From: DATAES01 sp963802415
GTDB taxonomy: Bacteria; Actinomycetota; Acidimicrobiia; Acidimicrobiales; JACDCH01
Reading direction: 5' to 3'
Length of the DNA: 64,000 nt
Assembly (NCBI GenBank): GCA_963802415.1
Contig: CAWDIH010000002.1
Coordinates: forward strand, 186,001 to 250,000
A program made the position numbers and the translations under genes. The notes below the pieces were generated by a model. The model searched no databases. It was not told the DNA's origin and saw only the letters and a list, made by a program, of their open reading frames with translations. Of the stretch, positions 44,000 to 54,787 are shown in pieces. The stretch's first letter is position 1; each line of letters begins with the position of its first letter.

Positions 44000-44434
44000 A
44001 TGAACGATCCAGTGGTACTGCTGAAGCAGGATCACCGCGAAGCTGCGACAATGCTGAAGACCCTGGCTGACAGCAAGCCCGGAGCACGTCGGCGCTCGAC
44101 TGTCGAGAAGCTCGTGGGCGCGCTCACCCTCCACATGAAGATCGAAGAGGCGCGGGTGTACCCACTCATTGCGCAGGTCGTCGGTCGTGAGGAGGAGCAG
44201 GAAGCCGAGATCGAGCACGGACTCGCGCGCGACGGCCTCGTCAAGCTGCAGGAGTTGGTCGACGAGCCCGGTTTCGGTGCTGGCGTGGCGATGCTGACCG
44301 CGGGTATCCGTCATCACGTCAAGGAAGAGGAACAGGAGATCTTCCCGGAACTGAAGAAGAAGCTCGATCGCGAGCAGTTGCGTGACCTCGGTAACGAGAT
44401 AGCCGCCGACAAGAAGGCCGGCGGACCGAAATAG
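44000..44434 (+). CDS. Hemerythrin-domain protein
   Basis: A 144-residue four-helix protein. LLKQDHREAATMLKTLADS gives the first His; TLHMKIEEARVYPLI gives the HxxxE and more; IRHHVKEEEQEIFPEL completes the hemerythrin iron ligands. It binds oxygen or nitric oxide at a di-iron site, or acts as a sensor. AAGGAG precedes ATG 44000. It closes the stress cluster of the response regulator, CsbD and the small membrane protein. Confidence 0.88.
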   Translation: MNDPVVLLKQDHREAATMLKTLADSKPGARRRSTVEKLVGALTLHMKIEEARVYPLIAQVVGREEEQEAEIEHGLARDGLVKLQELVDEPGFGAGVAMLTAGIRHHVKEEEQEIFPELKKKLDREQLRDLGNEIAADKKAGGPK

Positions 44435-44757
<323 letters not shown>

Positions 44758-44773
44758 CAACAAATGCAGGTCA

Positions 44774-44804
44774 GAGGCCCTTTCTGCTCGCCGGGGAGGG
44801 CCTC
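44774..44804 (+). terminator. Hairpin after attachment core 4
   Basis: GAGGCCCT and AGGGCCTC with a 15-base loop, the same arms as the tRNA terminator at 18714 but a longer loop. Confidence 0.6.
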
Positions 44805-44808
44805 GGTT

Positions 44809-44847
44809 GTCACCACCGTGTCACCAAGTGGGTGACATCACGGTGAC
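44809..44847. repeat. Arm-type repeats GTCACCA, left end of element D
   Basis: GTCACCA at 44809-44815 and 44820-44826, 11 bases apart, then GGTGAC at 44831-44836 and 44842-44847. Same layout as 18757-18784. Confidence 0.7.
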
Positions 44848-44925
44848 AGGTCATCGTGTCAGCGCCGTGGTCAGGACAGGTGCCCTGGTCAGCGTCGTCG
44901 ATGCATCGTCTAGGAGGACTGACGT

Positions 44926-44942
44926 TCGGGTCGTCAACCCGA
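44926..44942. repeat. Hairpin resembling the attachment core (element D)
   Basis: TCGGGT, loop CGTCA, ACCCGA. Its arms equal those of the tRNA anticodon stem; the loop differs. It lies about 170 bases inside the left end, the same as the hairpin at 18862. Confidence 0.5.
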
Positions 44943-45040
44943 CGTACCGCCGCGACGGACACGGCGTTGCGGTGCGTCACCTACCGGCACCTTGGGGGCA
45001 GCGGCCTGCGAACAACGTCAGGGTCGTAGCCTGCCGCGTA

Positions 45041-45640
45041 GTGGAGATGCTCACTGTCGAGATCGAAGGTTGCCGGGCCTCTCACGCGCGGCTAGCCGCC
45101 AGAATCGAGGGCCTGACCGATGAGGTTGTCCGAGAACCGTCGCTGTTGCCTGCCTGGAGTGTCGGACACGTGCTCACGCACCTGGCGCGCAATGCAGAGG
45201 CGATGTTCCACCGAATCGAAGCCACCACACGTGGTGAGGTCATCGATCAGTACGTGGGTGGTGCCGAGGGTCGCGCCTCGGAGATTGAGTCGGGCGCAGG
45301 ACGACCAGCAAACGTGCTCATCAACGACGTCATCAGTTGGTCACAGCGGCTTGATGCCACCTTCGTATCACTGCCCGACGACTCCTGGAACCGACCTGTC
45401 CGGTCTCTCCGAGGCGACGAGCATCCCGTAGCGCGACTCCCGTTTCATCGCTGGTGGGAAGTCGAGGTCCATCTCGTCGACCTTGCAATAGGCCACACTC
45501 CGGCCGACTGGCCACAGGAACTGGTTGACCGTGCTCTTCCGAGGCTGGTTGCAGGTCTCGCCAATCGTGCGGATCCGCGCTCGTTGATGGCCTGGACGCT
45601 CGGTCGAGGTCCGGCGCCAGGCCTCGAATCCTGGGTCTGA
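45041..45640 (+). CDS. Mycothiol-dependent maleylpyruvate isomerase-like protein
   Basis: A 199-residue protein of the DinB/MDMPI fold. LTVEIEGCRASHARLAARIE, then PSLLPAWSVGHVLTHLARNA with the metal His of the motif HVLTHLARN, and RWWEVEVHLVDLAIGH with two more ligands. These enzymes use mycothiol to isomerise ring-cleavage products or to conjugate substrates. Mycothiol use fits an actinobacterium. The GTG at 45041 is used; ATG 45047 is possible. It seems intact and is the first gene of element D. Confidence 0.82.
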   Translation: MEMLTVEIEGCRASHARLAARIEGLTDEVVREPSLLPAWSVGHVLTHLARNAEAMFHRIEATTRGEVIDQYVGGAEGRASEIESGAGRPANVLINDVISWSQRLDATFVSLPDDSWNRPVRSLRGDEHPVARLPFHRWWEVEVHLVDLAIGHTPADWPQELVDRALPRLVAGLANRADPRSLMAWTLGRGPAPGLESWV

Positions 45641-45837
45641 CACCGGTCGGTGCCCACCGCCACCAAACGCCGGCTCCGCAGCGCTCGAGACCGTGCTGTC
45701 GGGACGATATTCAGGGACGCGACGCAGACCTGCCGACGACCGGCACCTCGGGGGCGATGCCCCAGCGAGCCTCGGCGTACAACCCGCTGCTATGTCAGCG
45801 CGGCGGATGAGTCACCGACCATCCGGCGGGAAGCAGC

Positions 45838-46335
45838 TCAGTCTGATTGACCCGCGTGTCGGACCATTGTCCAGGAGGTTCCGTGCTTCTCGATCAGCAC
45901 GAAGCCAGCCGACTCGTAGAGGCCACGCGCAGGATTCTCCTCGCGGACACTGAGACTTATGGCTGAGTACCCCTGAGCCAGGCTGGCGTCGATGAGGCCA
46001 ACGAGGAGTCGTCGTCCAATTCCGTCGTGCCGACGCGACGCGATGACTGCGATCGACAGTTCGGGCACATCCTCTGCGACGAAGCCGTAGCCATGGTTCG
46101 CCTCGGTGTAGGTGCGGTACCAGGCTGCGCCCACCGGTCCGTCTTGTTCGGCGACCAGCCCATAGTCGCCTTCCGTCGGCCATCCGGTGAGGTACATCGC
46201 GTATCGCGGATCGGCCATCACCTCGTCGGCGGTGGGCGTCGGCTTGTCTGGGCGCCAAACAGCTGCCTCGCCGAGCATCGTCGCGAGAAAGGGAAGGTCC
46301 TCAAACCCGGCCGGGCGGCAGTGAACGTCTTCCAC
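45838..46335 (-). CDS. GNAT acetyltransferase
   Basis: A 165-residue acetyltransferase. HCRPAGFEDLPFLATMLGEA starts, and SRRHDGIGRRLLVGLIDASL holds the acetyl-CoA loop (R-x-x-G-I-G-R-R). SLSVREENPARGLYESAGFV is the usual end motif. Substrate is unknown. ATG 46335 is used. Intact. Confidence 0.85.
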   Translation of the reverse strand: MEDVHCRPAGFEDLPFLATMLGEAAVWRPDKPTPTADEVMADPRYAMYLTGWPTEGDYGLVAEQDGPVGAAWYRTYTEANHGYGFVAEDVPELSIAVIASRRHDGIGRRLLVGLIDASLAQGYSAISLSVREENPARGLYESAGFVLIEKHGTSWTMVRHAGQSD

Positions 46336-46477
46336 ACCGCCCAGTCCAGCAGCTCTGCGGGACTCCGCAGCGCTCAGCGGGCTTCGCTCCGTTTAGATCC
46401 CGGTGGACGGCGTCGACCCACTCGGACGCGCCGGCTACGCGCTCCTTGTTGCGAACGATCCCGTCGACCTCGATCCC

Positions 46478-47371
46478 TCATGCCGCGCAGAAGCGTTCGG
46501 CGTCAACCAGCTGCCGGTCGCCGTGGGGCTGGAAGTCGATCAGGCGACACCACAGCCCGGACAGCACTCGCTCGGTGGTACCCCACTCCCAGATGGCGGT
46601 GCGGTCGCATCCGGTCGCGGCGGCGAGCCAGTCGGCGCGCTCGTGCAGATTGTCCTCACCCGGCGCGTTGCGCATGAGGACGCCCAGATCAAACTCGCGC
46701 TCGGCCATCACGCCCTCGGGATCGATGAGCTTGAACGTGCCGTCGTCGGCCCGCAGCGCGTTCAGTTCGTGGAGGTCGCCGTGACACAGGACGGCGCGGC
46801 CGTCGTCGTGGGCCGCGGCGCGCCGCTCGGCGCAAGCGATGGCGTCGACGAGCACGCGCTCCGTGCATGCGCGATCGGTCTGGACCCAGAGCTGCTCGAG
46901 CCGTCCGACGATCCAGCGCGCCCTCTCCGAGCCGCTCTGCAGACGGACGCTCGAGTCGACGGGTCGCCACACGCGCAGCACGGCATCGAGGAGGAGTTCG
47001 TGGCGCCTCCGGCGTGGCACGCGGTGGTCGTACATCGATGGCCCCAGCCGTTCGAGCAGCAGGGCACGGCGAACCAAGTCGGCGTCGTGAAGGCGAACAC
47101 AGCCCTCACCCTCGGCGAGCCGCAGGACTGTTGCCTCGTGCGTGAGCTTCTCGAGATCGCTGGGCGGTGCGATCTTGAGCACCACGGCGATGCCCTCCCT
47201 CGTCGTCGCCTCGACGACGAGCGCGTTCACCCCGAAGCCGTCGAGCGATCGCCCGATCTCGAGCGACCACCGCGATGCCATCTCGCCTACGAGGTCGGGC
47301 ACGGCGTCGAGCCACGCCGTCTCGCTCGCGACCGTACGCGCCTTGCGCAGCGTCGCCGGGATCTCGATCAC
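46478..47371 (-). CDS. Aminoglycoside/hydroxyurea phosphotransferase-like protein (APH(6) type)
   Basis: A 297-residue kinase of the streptomycin 6-phosphotransferase family. A nucleotide part (VVLKIAPPSDLEKLTHEATV, LLERLGPSM) and the catalytic end AVLCHGDLHELNALRA (Brenner motif HGDxHxxN) and FKLIDPEGVMAEREFDLGVL (DPE for magnesium) are clear. It could inactivate streptomycin or a similar compound; chromosomal members often act on other substrates. Start at GTG 47371. It appears intact. Confidence 0.8.
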   Translation of the reverse strand: MIEIPATLRKARTVASETAWLDAVPDLVGEMASRWSLEIGRSLDGFGVNALVVEATTREGIAVVLKIAPPSDLEKLTHEATVLRLAEGEGCVRLHDADLVRRALLLERLGPSMYDHRVPRRRRHELLLDAVLRVWRPVDSSVRLQSGSERARWIVGRLEQLWVQTDRACTERVLVDAIACAERRAAAHDDGRAVLCHGDLHELNALRADDGTFKLIDPEGVMAEREFDLGVLMRNAPGEDNLHERADWLAAATGCDRTAIWEWGTTERVLSGLWCRLIDFQPHGDRQLVDAERFCAA

Positions 47372-47727
47372 GCCGAGAGTTGTAGTTCGCGCAGCTCGCA
47401 CTAGCCGACGAATTGCCCCCGCGCGAGTGGCGATGGCCCGCAGTCGCGGTCGCGGACCGGCAGCACCGCGCTGCACGGACCTCGCTGAGGCAGAGCACCT
47501 TCACGGGCCGTTCGCTGGGGCTCAGCGCCGAGGGCTTGCGTCATCCCGACCGGCTGGCGCGTTGGACCGCCCCCGAACACCGGATGAGTGGCGTTCGTGT
47601 CGTCTCGAGCCGCATTTCGGTAATGCCTGTCGCGACAGCGAACCGAGCGGAATGACTCAACCTCTGGTGGCGAGCATGCCGTCGGTGTAGCTGGTGGTTC
47701 GCCTCGACCGAGCGGGATGCTGTCCGC
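47372..47727. other. Gap without a recognised gene
   Basis: Divergent upstream region of the phosphotransferase and the glycosylase. No gene or RNA seen. Confidence 0.5.
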
Positions 47728-48339
47728 ATGCCTGACGTCTCGATCGGCGATGACGGTGTCGCCCGATGCTCCTGGGACTACCCAGCCGAATATCGCCGGT
47801 ACCACGACGACGAGTGGGGCCGGCCCGTGGTCGACGACCGCCGGATCTACGAGAAGCTCTGCCTGGAGGGTTTCCAGAGCGGCTTGTCGTGGCTCACGAT
47901 CCTGCGCAAGCGCGACAACTTTCGGCGCGCCTTCGCCAGGTTCGACATCGAGGCGGTCGCCGCGTTCGACGAGCGCGACCTGGGGCGGCTCCTCGGTGAC
48001 GCTGGGATCGTGCGAAACCGCGGCAAGATCGAGGCGACCATCGCCAACGCGCGCGCCGCGCTCGAATTGCGGCAGTCAGGAGGATCGCTGGCCGCGTTGA
48101 TCTGGCAGTACGAGCCGGTTAGAACGCGCCCGCCCACGAAGTTCTCCGAGCTGCCGGCCAGCACTCCCGAGTCGACCGCGCTGTCGAAGGATCTCCGCAA
48201 GCGTGGGTTCCGCTTCGTCGGACCAACAACCGTGTACGCGGCGATGCAGGCCTTGGGCGTCGTCAACGACCATTTGGCCGGTTGTGCATCCGGGGCTGGG
48301 GCCGATGCCGAGCGCGCCGCCCTGATCCGGCCACGCTGA
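47728..48339 (+). CDS. tag: DNA-3-methyladenine glycosylase I
   Basis: A 203-residue glycosylase that removes 3-methyladenine from DNA. Seen: CSWDYPAEYRRYHDDEWGRP with zinc-binding Cys and His, YEKLCLEGFQSGLSWLTILR with the base-binding pocket and catalytic Glu, and RGFRFVGPTTVYAAMQALG, then HLAGC with the last metal ligands. All are Tag signatures. ATG 47728. It protects against alkylation damage. Intact and isolated. Confidence 0.93.
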   Translation: MPDVSIGDDGVARCSWDYPAEYRRYHDDEWGRPVVDDRRIYEKLCLEGFQSGLSWLTILRKRDNFRRAFARFDIEAVAAFDERDLGRLLGDAGIVRNRGKIEATIANARAALELRQSGGSLAALIWQYEPVRTRPPTKFSELPASTPESTALSKDLRKRGFRFVGPTTVYAAMQALGVVNDHLAGCASGAGADAERAALIRPR

Positions 48340-48580
48340 CGCGGCCGCGACGAGCGATTCGAGGCCCGGCCGCCGTGTTCGTGGGCGGGCTGACCTGACC
48401 CAGAACGCCGGCTACGGGTCTGCCGAGATGTCGTGGAGAGCATGACGATCTCTCGAGTCGGCGCCGCTGGTGGCGGCGGTGCGCGTCGACCATGCGTGGC
48501 GAGGGAGAGCACGACTGCCAGGACTCTCTGGCGCCGGAAAGCCTCGGGCGCCGCCGAACCTCCGTTCTACGATCCGTCCT

Positions 48581-51063
48581 ATGCCCGACTACGAGCCGGT
48601 CTCTCTAGCGTCGGTGTGCAACGCCGGGGTCGAGGTACTGGGTGACGCACCGGGCGATGTCGCCCTCGGTGCCGTGACGTTTCGCGGCCTGCCCTTCCTC
48701 GTCGGCTCCGATCCGCCGGCCAAGGAGACGTGCTTTGTCGTGCCGCAGTACGGGCCGGTATCGGTTGAGATCATCAACTCCGCGTGGTGTGTGCTCGTCG
48801 CGCACCGGCTGCTTGCGCCGACGGGTGCCGCGGGTGGCGGCGCGGGCACGGCGGTGGCGGAGTACGCCTTCCGTTTCGGCGATGGCAGCACGAGCCGCGT
48901 TGCCATCAGAGAGCGCTTCGAGATCCAGGTCGTGCCGACGGCATGGGGACAGTCTCCGTACCTGGCCGTCAGTGACACCTTCGACGGCAACCTGCCCCGC
49001 TTCGAAGGCCCGTGGGGGCTCGCCGGCGCCAGGCTGACGGAACACACCAGCGGCGACGCGAGCTCGTATTACCTCTGGTATTGGGAGAACCCGAAGCCGA
49101 ACGAGTCGATCGAACATCTCGAGCTCATCCCGCTGGGCGGGTCGTCTGTGCTTGTTGCCGCGGTCACGCTAGGACATCTCGACGAGCATCCCTTCGTCCA
49201 GGGCCGGCGCGTCCTGTTCGGCTGGTGGTCACCGATCCCGAGGCCGCGCAGCGGAGCGGGACACTCGATCTGGAAGTCGACCGTGGCGTCGCCACCTACC
49301 CGCACAGGCTCCCCACGGAGGAAGTGACGTCCGTCCCGGGTGGGGCGCGTCGGGACTCGCGGCCGCACTCCAGTCCGGCCTACGCGGCCGTCGCGGCCGT
49401 GCCGTCCGCGACGCTCACGGTCCGGCACGACGGCAACGAGCTGGGTCGCGGTGCGATGGGGCGACGTCGAGCGCGACGGACACGCCAGCACGCGACCGCG
49501 TCCGCGTCGAGCTCGCCGATCCCGGCCGCAACTGGGTGCACGTCACGGTCCTCGACGATGCGACCGGCAAGCCGGTGCCGTGCCGCGTGCACTTCCGCTC
49601 ATCTGCGGGCGTGCCGTACCAGCCGCACGGCCACCACCAGCACGTCGACTCAGAACCTCGGCAGCTGGCACTACGACGTCGGCGGCGACGTACGCCTCGG
49701 CGAGACGACGTACGCCTACATCGACGGCACCTGCCAGGGCTGGCTTCCGCGCGGTGACGTGCTGGTCGACATCGCGCGCGGTTTCGAGTACGAACCGTTG
49801 CGCCAGACGGTCCGGATCGAGCCCGGTCAGCGGGAGCTGACCCTGCGCCTGCGCCGGAACGCGGATATGGCGGCTACGGGCTGGTGTCCGGCGACTCGCA
49901 TGTGCACTTCCTGTCCACGCCGGCGCGCAGCTCGAGCAGCTCGGCGAGGATCTGCGCGTGGTCAACCTGCTGCAGGCGCAGTGGGGCGCGCTGTTCACCA
50001 ACACCGAGGACTTCACGCGGCCAGACCGGCCGTCATCGACGGCGGCGGCTACTTCACCTACGTCGGCCAGGAGAACCGTCAGCACGTCCTGGGCCACCTG
50101 GTGATGTGGGGTATGAAGAGTCCGGTGATGCCGTGGTCCAGCGATGGCCCGGACGAAGCCGAACCTCGGAGGCGCGCTCGACACGACGCTGTCCGACTGG
50201 GCCGATCGCGTTCACGCGCAGGGCGGGACGGTGGTCGCGGCACATTTCCCGAACCCGAACGGCGAACCCGCCGTGCTCATCACCACCGGCCGGGCGGACG
50301 CGGTCGAGACGCTCGCGGCGAGTCCGGACGGCGCTCGCCGAGTACTACCGCTACCTCAACAGCCGGCTACCGGCTGCCCCTCGTCGGCGGCACCGACAAG
50401 ATGTCGAACTGGGTGCCGGTCGGCCTCTACCGCACGTATGCCCAGCTCGATGCCGACGAGGAGCTCACCTACGAGGGCTGGTGCCGAGCGGTTCGCCGCG
50501 GGCGGACGTTCATGTCGGGCGGGCCGCTGCTCTCGTTCACCGTCGACGGCAAGGTGCTCGGCGACACATCGATCTGGCCGGACCGGGCACGGTGATCGGT
50601 GGAGGCGTCGGTGACCAGTGTGTTCCCGCTGCGCTCGCTCGAGCTGGTCTGCAACGGTGAGGTCGTCGCGCAGGCGCAGAGGTCGGACGCGCGGGCGTTC
50701 AGGCGCTGCGAGCAGGAGTGCGCGATCGACGGCAGCGCGTGGCTCGCCGTGCGCGCGTTCGGCGTCGACAACCACCTCGACGAATGGGCTCGGCCGGTGT
50801 TCGCACACACGTCGCCCGTGTTCGTGGCATGCGGCGGACCGTGGGCGATGGCGGACCCGGAAGGGTTGCACTACATCCGAACGCTCGTACAGGGCGCGCG
50901 GGAGTACGTTCGGCACACCGCGATCCGCCGAGCCGACGACGCTCACCACGCACCACCACGGCGAGCCCGACCACCTAGCGTGGCTGGAGCGCCCGTTCCT
51001 GAGGCGCTGGAGGCCATCGACCCCGCCGCTAGCAACTACTCGCCGACTCCGCGGACGAGATGA
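48581..51063 (+). pseudogene. CehA/McbA-type metallohydrolase, at least nine frameshifts
   Basis: The chain begins MPDYEPVSLASVCNAGVEVL. It runs through beta-rich parts (SYYLWYWENPKPNES), then WVHVTVLDDATGKPVPCRVH, DVRLGETTYAYIDGTCQGWL, the metal motif SGDSHVHFL, HVLGHLVMWGM, and GGTDKMSNWVPVGLYRTYAQ to WCRAVRRGRTFMSGGPLLSF. The DxHxH and a distal GGTD are typical of the PHP-like CehA/McbA hydrolase group. The frame changes at least nine times over 2.5 kb. Length near 820 residues would be plausible if whole. The density is too high for a working gene as read. Confidence 0.7.
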
Positions 51064-51179
51064 AGCAAGCCCGCAGATGTTACGACCGCCCCCAAGCGCG
51101 TCTAACTCGTGCATCGCGAGCGACTTTGGAGTGTCCCCTAAGGCGTGCCCCGGAACTCCCAGGGTTGCCCGCCCCATAC

Positions 51180-51737
51180 CGCCGGCTGAGGGCCGTCGTC
51201 AGTGATGCTCGACGAGTGCCCGCGCGGCGCGCTCGTCAGGCAGATGGTGCGCCAGCAGGTCGCGGGCCTGTTGTCTGACTTTGGCGTTGTCGTCGTCGCG
51301 CAAACATGCAGCGATGATCGGCACCACGTCCACACAAACAGGCTCCGCCTTGCAGCGATCACACGAAAGCGCGTGCAAGGCATGCCGTCGCACCCTTGGC
51401 ACTTCATCCCCGACAAGTGCCTCCACAAACACCAGTACTGACTCGTCGCCGTCAACGTGATCGAGCACCGTCAAGCATTGCCATCGGATTCTCCGGTCCG
51501 CACGGAGTCGCGCTCCGAGTCGCAGCAACGCGGCATCGACCTGACCGGATAAGCGCAACGCAGGGAACTGTCGCGACGGCGTCGCTACGAAACGAAGCAC
51601 GTGCTTCTCAATCCGATCCCGGAGTGCCTCATCCACGAACACGACCGTAGCGAGAACCCCCAGTTCAACCGACGAGTAGGCAATCCGAGCGTCCCTTGCC
51701 CCTCGGGGATGAGGCGCGAACATGCTGCCGTGCCTCG
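51180..51737. repeat. 556-base repeat, copy 2
   Basis: Second copy of the repeat at 30200. It carries the intact HEAT-repeat gene. Confidence 0.9.
51199..51723 (-). CDS. HEAT-repeat protein, copy 2 (intact)
   Basis: A 174-residue all-helical protein: DARIAYSSVELGVLATVVFV, RFVATPSRQFPALRLSGQVD and helical repeats with DEVPRVRRHALHALSCDRCK and DDDNAKVRQQARDLLAHHL. The last part is HEAT-like. It is identical in most positions to the frameshifted copy at 30219. No enzyme site. ATG 51723 lacks a good ribosome site, so the real start is uncertain. Confidence 0.7.
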   Translation of the reverse strand: MFAPHPRGARDARIAYSSVELGVLATVVFVDEALRDRIEKHVLRFVATPSRQFPALRLSGQVDAALLRLGARLRADRRIRWQCLTVLDHVDGDESVLVFVEALVGDEVPRVRRHALHALSCDRCKAEPVCVDVVPIIAACLRDDDNAKVRQQARDLLAHHLPDERAARALVEHH

Positions 51738-51782
51738 GCCAGAGCCAGTAGCAGTCGGCCCGTCGCGGGTCGACATGCTGGT

Positions 51783-53825
51783 TCAGCCAGGGGGTGGGAA
51801 CGCCGGCCAGTATCCCGCGAAGTCGGCGTTCACCTGCTCGGCGCTCGCATCACCGGTGAGGGCGGCAACGGCGGCGAGGATGTCCTCGGCGAGGTCCCAT
51901 CCGGCGGCGTTCGTCTCCTCGTAGTGGCCCGACGGCCTCGCCGAGGGCCTGCCCGTACCGGCACGACGCCTCGACCGCCTGCCGGACGTCGGGGCCGTAG
52001 GTCGCCTCGAGCGCGTCGCCTGCCGAAGGATCTTCGGCGAGGCGCCTTGCACGTCGCGCCGGCGACGGAATCCGGGTACTCGATGGCGCCGGCGAGATTG
52101 CAGCGCGGCGCACGTGCCCGGTCTGTCCGGTGAGGAGATCGGCGACGCAGAAGACGCGCCAGTCGCTGATGGGGAGCACGTAGCCGAGCTCGTCGTTGCC
52201 GAGGCCGATCGTGAACAAGTGCGTGGCGACGACGCGGTTCCGGATGTAAGCCGGGCGTCTGGAAGGCGTCGCCGAACGCGTGGCGGTCGAGCGGCTCCGT
52301 CGTACCAGCGCGCCGGATCCGTGCGGAACTCCGCGGGGAGGCCGACGACGAGCTCGCCGGCCATCTCCGCCGGCATCATCACCATCGCGATGTCGGAGCC
52401 GATCGTGAGGTAGCCGACCGCCGAACGGAGATGGTCGCCCGCCCTGACCTCCCCGAGGACCGGATCGGCCACGGCTTCCATCTCGTCGCTCGTGCAGGTC
52501 TCGTCGGTCTTCGGACCCGTCGCCGGGCAGTGGTACAGCACCGGCACGTTGTGACCGAGCTGCGTGCGGCCGTCGGGACCGACGGTCAACAGGTACCGGA
52601 ACCCGATGTTCGACAGGCGCGTGAAGAACGGCTCCTCCGCGTAGCGGATGCGGGTGTCGCCCACGGGCTCGGCGTCGCTCGAGCAACGAGGAGGCCTTCG
52701 CCGCCGCCTGCTCGCCGATGATCGTCGCCCGACGGAAGTTCTCTGCGGCGTAGTCGGTGCTTCCGTCGGCCGCGACCGCACCAGGCGGCGGGGTGTACTG
52801 ATCGCCGAGCGGATGGTCGGCGTCGACCTCCCACACCGGCACGCCACCCGGACCGATGATCACGCCGAGCGCGCCGGAGAAGTACAGGACCTCACCGCCG
52901 TACTGCTCGCCGAGCTCGTTGGCGAGGACGCCAGGGAAGTCGGCCGTGAAGTAACGACCCTCGGTGTCGCAGGTCTCGCCCATCGCCGTCAGCAGCGGCG
53001 CAGTCCTCGGTCGGCACCGGCGGTTCCCAGCCGAGGGTCGACTCCGGGTGGTTGTTCCACTGGACGACGGTCGCGATGACGCTGGCCGTTGCGCGCCGTC
53101 GCTTGAAGGACGTTCATCGTCGGATCGATGATCTGTGGATCGGTGCCGTCGTCGGCGCCGAACCAGTGCTCGCCGGTTGCGACGCGAAACGTCGCTGGCT
53201 GCCGCTGCGCGATCGCGTCGAGGACGGCGTCGGCCGCCTGCTCGACCATGTGCTCGTACCAGATGTGGTTGACGTCGAACGCGGTGTCGGGCCCGTGGTG
53301 GTTGTGGGTGGCCGCGATGAGCACGTCGACGGGCTTGCGAACGTTCGCCGGGAGGCGCTCGGCGACCCGGGCGCGGATCTCGTCGCCGTCGTTTCGGAAG
53401 ATCATGTAGAGGTCGCTCGCGACGAGCACGACCATCCGATCGCTCCGCGGGTCGTCGATGGCCATCGCCCGCAGGCGCAGGTCGTCGTGCACCCAGAAGG
53501 AACGATCGTCGCCGTTGCCGACGGCGACCTGGCCCTGGTCCCACTCGGGGACGAAGATGCCGAGCGGAGTCGCGGTCGTCCGGCGGCAGGAAGCTCCGAC
53601 GTCGAGGTAGGCGTACGAGCCATCGACCGTCGGGAGCACCGACCGCGACGCGGCCCCGACGAACACGGTCCGCGCTGCAGGTGCCGCGGCGGCGACGTCT
53701 GCCCCCTCCGCTGACCCGGTCACGCCGGCGACGACCGCCATAAGTAGGCCGGCGACGACGGCTGCCGAGCGCTGCAGTCGTGTTCCCACGGCAGGCCCCT
53801 TCCCAGAGTCGGATTTCCCGGGCAT
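51783..53825 (-). pseudogene. Neutral/alkaline ceramidase-like secreted hydrolase, at least five frameshifts
   Basis: ATG 53825 starts with a signal-like segment SAAVVAGLLMAVVAGVTGSA. The first 240 residues are in one frame: VFVGAASRSVLPTVDGSYAY, DDLRLRAMAIDDPRSDRMVV, and DVLIAATHNHHGPDTAFDVN with the His cluster. Later parts in changing frames give WNNHPES, YFTADFPGVLANELGEQYG, ALGVIIGPGG, FFTRLSNIGF and LGNDELGYVLPISDW. They match neutral/alkaline non-lysosomal ceramidases. Such enzymes cleave ceramide-like lipids. At least five frame changes break it. It converges on the CehA/McbA gene across the HEAT repeat. Confidence 0.75.
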
Positions 53826-54015
53826 TATGCCGCTGGCGAGCCGGGCCCGTGACGAGTGGGCGACCGTTCCCGGATGGTTCGCCGGCGAGCAACCAGCGCA
53901 CAGACCCGGCATTATGGCTCACTTCTACCCGACCCCTTCGATGCCACAGACGTTCATCGTCGGCCACATAGCGCGGCGCAGAGCCGTCTGTCACGCGCAC
54001 AAGTTGTGGGCGTGA

Positions 54016-54654
54016 CTACTGCTGCTGCATTACCACGGGGACGGCGAAGATGTTCTGAGAGTAAGCAACCGGCATCTGCGTCCGCGAGTCTTGAGGACAC
54101 AACGTAGTCACGGTCGCGCTGGCTGCACTCACGTCGACGAGAAGATCCATGCGTGTGCTGCCGGAGCGACCCACGACATCACCAAGGATCGTCCCAGTCG
54201 TCCCCGTAAAGCGGCAACCGCCGACGCTGCCTCCTCCGTTTTCCGCGGTGACGTGCCACGTCCCCGTGGTGAGGTGAAGCGTCACCGGCACGTACACTAC
54301 GTGTCCGATCGGGGTAGGCGGGATGATCTGGCTGACTGCGACCGCGGTCGGTGCTGGCGGTCCCGGAGGACCTGGCGGTCCCGCAGGACCTTGGACCCCG
54401 TTCTGGTTCCATGGCAACGCCACCTCACCTGGCTTGCACGTCGCCCCCGAGTCGACGATGCGCAGCCCCCCGTTTACTTGGTTGTAGCAACCGTGGATGA
54501 CGCCCGCCTCGTCAGGGATGGCCGCAGCGGCGGCTCCGCCGACGGCCGCGGCTGTTACCGCGACGGCGAGGACAGCGATGGCCAGCCGTGAAGAGGCGAC
54601 CCTTCTGACCGCTCCCACGACAGGCGTGAACATCGAATTGCGGAGCTTGGGCAT
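54016..54654 (-). CDS. Secreted protein with short collagen-like segment
   Basis: A 212-residue protein. A signal or membrane helix (AIAVLAVAVTAAAVGGAAAA) is followed by IPDEAGVIHGCYNQVNGGLR and ALPWNQNGVQGPAGPPGPPG. The HGCY, C-K-P-G-E and LxWNxxG pattern with GPP triplets is widespread in actinobacterial surface proteins. The C-terminal half is beta-like with two cysteines. Function unknown; the cysteines may form disulfides outside the cell. ATG 54654. Confidence 0.75.
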   Translation of the reverse strand: MPKLRNSMFTPVVGAVRRVASSRLAIAVLAVAVTAAAVGGAAAAAIPDEAGVIHGCYNQVNGGLRIVDSGATCKPGEVALPWNQNGVQGPAGPPGPPGPPAPTAVAVSQIIPPTPIGHVVYVPVTLHLTTGTWHVTAENGGGSVGGCRFTGTTGTILGDVVGRSGSTRMDLLVDVSAASATVTTLCPQDSRTQMPVAYSQNIFAVPVVMQQQ

Positions 54655-54787
54655 AGTCGTTCGAACCCCCCTCAGTTCTGCGCCGCGCCGGCGCCGAAGG
54701 TAATCGGAATCCCGGTCAGCCGACCACGGGAGAGCCCACAGTCAAGACATCAACAGACTGTCCCGGAAGTGAGGGCGCCTCTGCTTG

